Shown here one piece after another: positions 34,778-35,181 of a stretch of DNA of 35,181 bases. The notes beneath the pieces are model-generated. The model was not told the DNA's origin and ran no database searches. It saw nothing but the letters and a program-made list of their open reading frames with translations. Origin of the DNA: MESE01 sp036675035 (GTDB taxonomy: Bacteria; Pseudomonadota; Gammaproteobacteria; Burkholderiales; Burkholderiaceae_D); contig JAKFFO010000210.1 of assembly GCA_036675035.1 (NCBI GenBank), forward strand, positions 1 to 35,181, read 5' to 3'. The position numbers and the translations under genes were made by a program. Positions within the stretch are counted from its first letter, which is position 1, and each line of letters begins with the position of its first letter.

Positions 34778-35181
34778 TCAACTTGCTGCGTGCGACCGGT
34801 GCATTACCACCACGTTACGCTCAGCACTCTTTTGTTTTTGCTGGTCCACCAGGTCTTTCAGCGATACCGAATCCAGGTAGTCGACCATCTTCGCATTCAA
34901 GGTTGCCCACAGATCGTGCGTCATGCACCGACTACCGTGCTCATGATCGGGACTGCGGCAATTTTCCTTGCCACCGCATTGCGTCGCATCGAGCGGCTCG
35001 TCGACCGCAATAATGATGTCGGCAACCGTCACATCTTCAGCTCGGCGCGCAAGATTGTAACCGCCTCCGGGGCCACGCACCGATTCAACGATTTCATGCC
35101 GGCGCAACTTGCCGAACAACTGCTCCAGATAAGACAGCGAAATTTCCTGCCGTTTGCTGATACCGGCAAGCGTTACCGGCC
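34778..35181 (-). CDS. iscR: Fe-S cluster regulator IscR, 5' end outside window
   Basis: The Rrf2-family repressor of the isc operon. The window ends in codon for Pro in PVTLAGISKRQEISLSYLEQLF, so roughly the first 28 residues (start of the wing-helix) are missing. The DNA-binding helix ISKRQEISLSYLEQLFGKLR and SVRGPGGGYNLARR are visible. Cluster ligands are the three cysteines in QCGGKENC and SRCMTH. Spacing is Cys-X5-Cys-X10-Cys; E. coli has X5 and X5, so there is a five-residue insertion, common in this lineage as I recall. The promoter and IscR sites are beyond the window. Confidence 0.97.
   Translation of the reverse strand, partial: PVTLAGISKRQEISLSYLEQLFGKLRRHEIVESVRGPGGGYNLARRAEDVTVADIIIAVDEPLDATQCGGKENCRSPDHEHGSRCMTHDLWATLNAKMVDYLDSVSLKDLVDQQKQKSAERNVVVMHRSHAAS

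Overview
The window looks like a chromosomal stretch from a betaproteobacterium of the order Burkholderiales. Oxalobacteraceae (Herbaspirillum/Herminiimonas-like) is my best guess. The guess rests on gene orders such as pyrG-kdsA-eno-ftsB, lolD-tatD-comEC, recJ-prfB-lysS and iscR-S-U-A-hscB-hscA-fdx-iscX, and on protein sequences recognised by eye; no database search was possible. Nearly all of the window is core genome. I see no phage, insertion sequence, integrase, CRISPR array, tRNA or rRNA.

Region 1 (1-6319) is a fatty-acid or acyl-CoA breakdown block. On the minus strand lie a FadB/MFE1-type enoyl-CoA hydratase/3-hydroxyacyl-CoA dehydrogenase, a thiolase, an SDR oxidoreductase and a truncated acyl-CoA-dehydrogenase-associated phosphotransferase. 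A PaaI-type thioesterase diverges from them, and an IclR regulator converges on the thioesterase. Region 2 (6600-9496) holds a small lipoprotein, a ferritin-like DUF455 protein, a gamma-carbonic anhydrase and the redox chaperone Hsp33. Region 3 (9493-13744, minus) is the pyrG-kdsA-eno-ftsB housekeeping operon.

Region 4 (13869-22864, minus) is envelope and DNA-uptake related. It contains an LpxR-like lipid A 3'-O-deacylase coupled to an alpha/beta hydrolase, ComEC, TatD, LolD, a glutathione S-transferase and two tandem, closely similar LolC/E-type permeases. Region 5 (23034-28471, plus) is an rpfE-like gene, recJ, prfB (with its programmed +1 frameshift) and lysS. This order recalls the flank of the Xanthomonas rpf region. 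Region 6 (28795-29517, plus) is a glycine-zipper envelope protein.

Region 7 (29579-35181, minus) is the complete ISC iron-sulfur assembly operon except for the 5' end of iscR, which runs off the window. A terminator-like hairpin sits between iscA and hscB, so scaffold genes and chaperone genes could be expressed at different levels.

I found no clearly new multi-gene system. The observations most worth following are the tandem LolC/E duplication with a TTG start and a GST gene between permeases and ATPase; an 11-bp tandem repeat across the lolC/GST junction; the hairpin inside the isc operon; a perfect 18-bp inverted repeat after lysS; and the LpxR/hydrolase pair.
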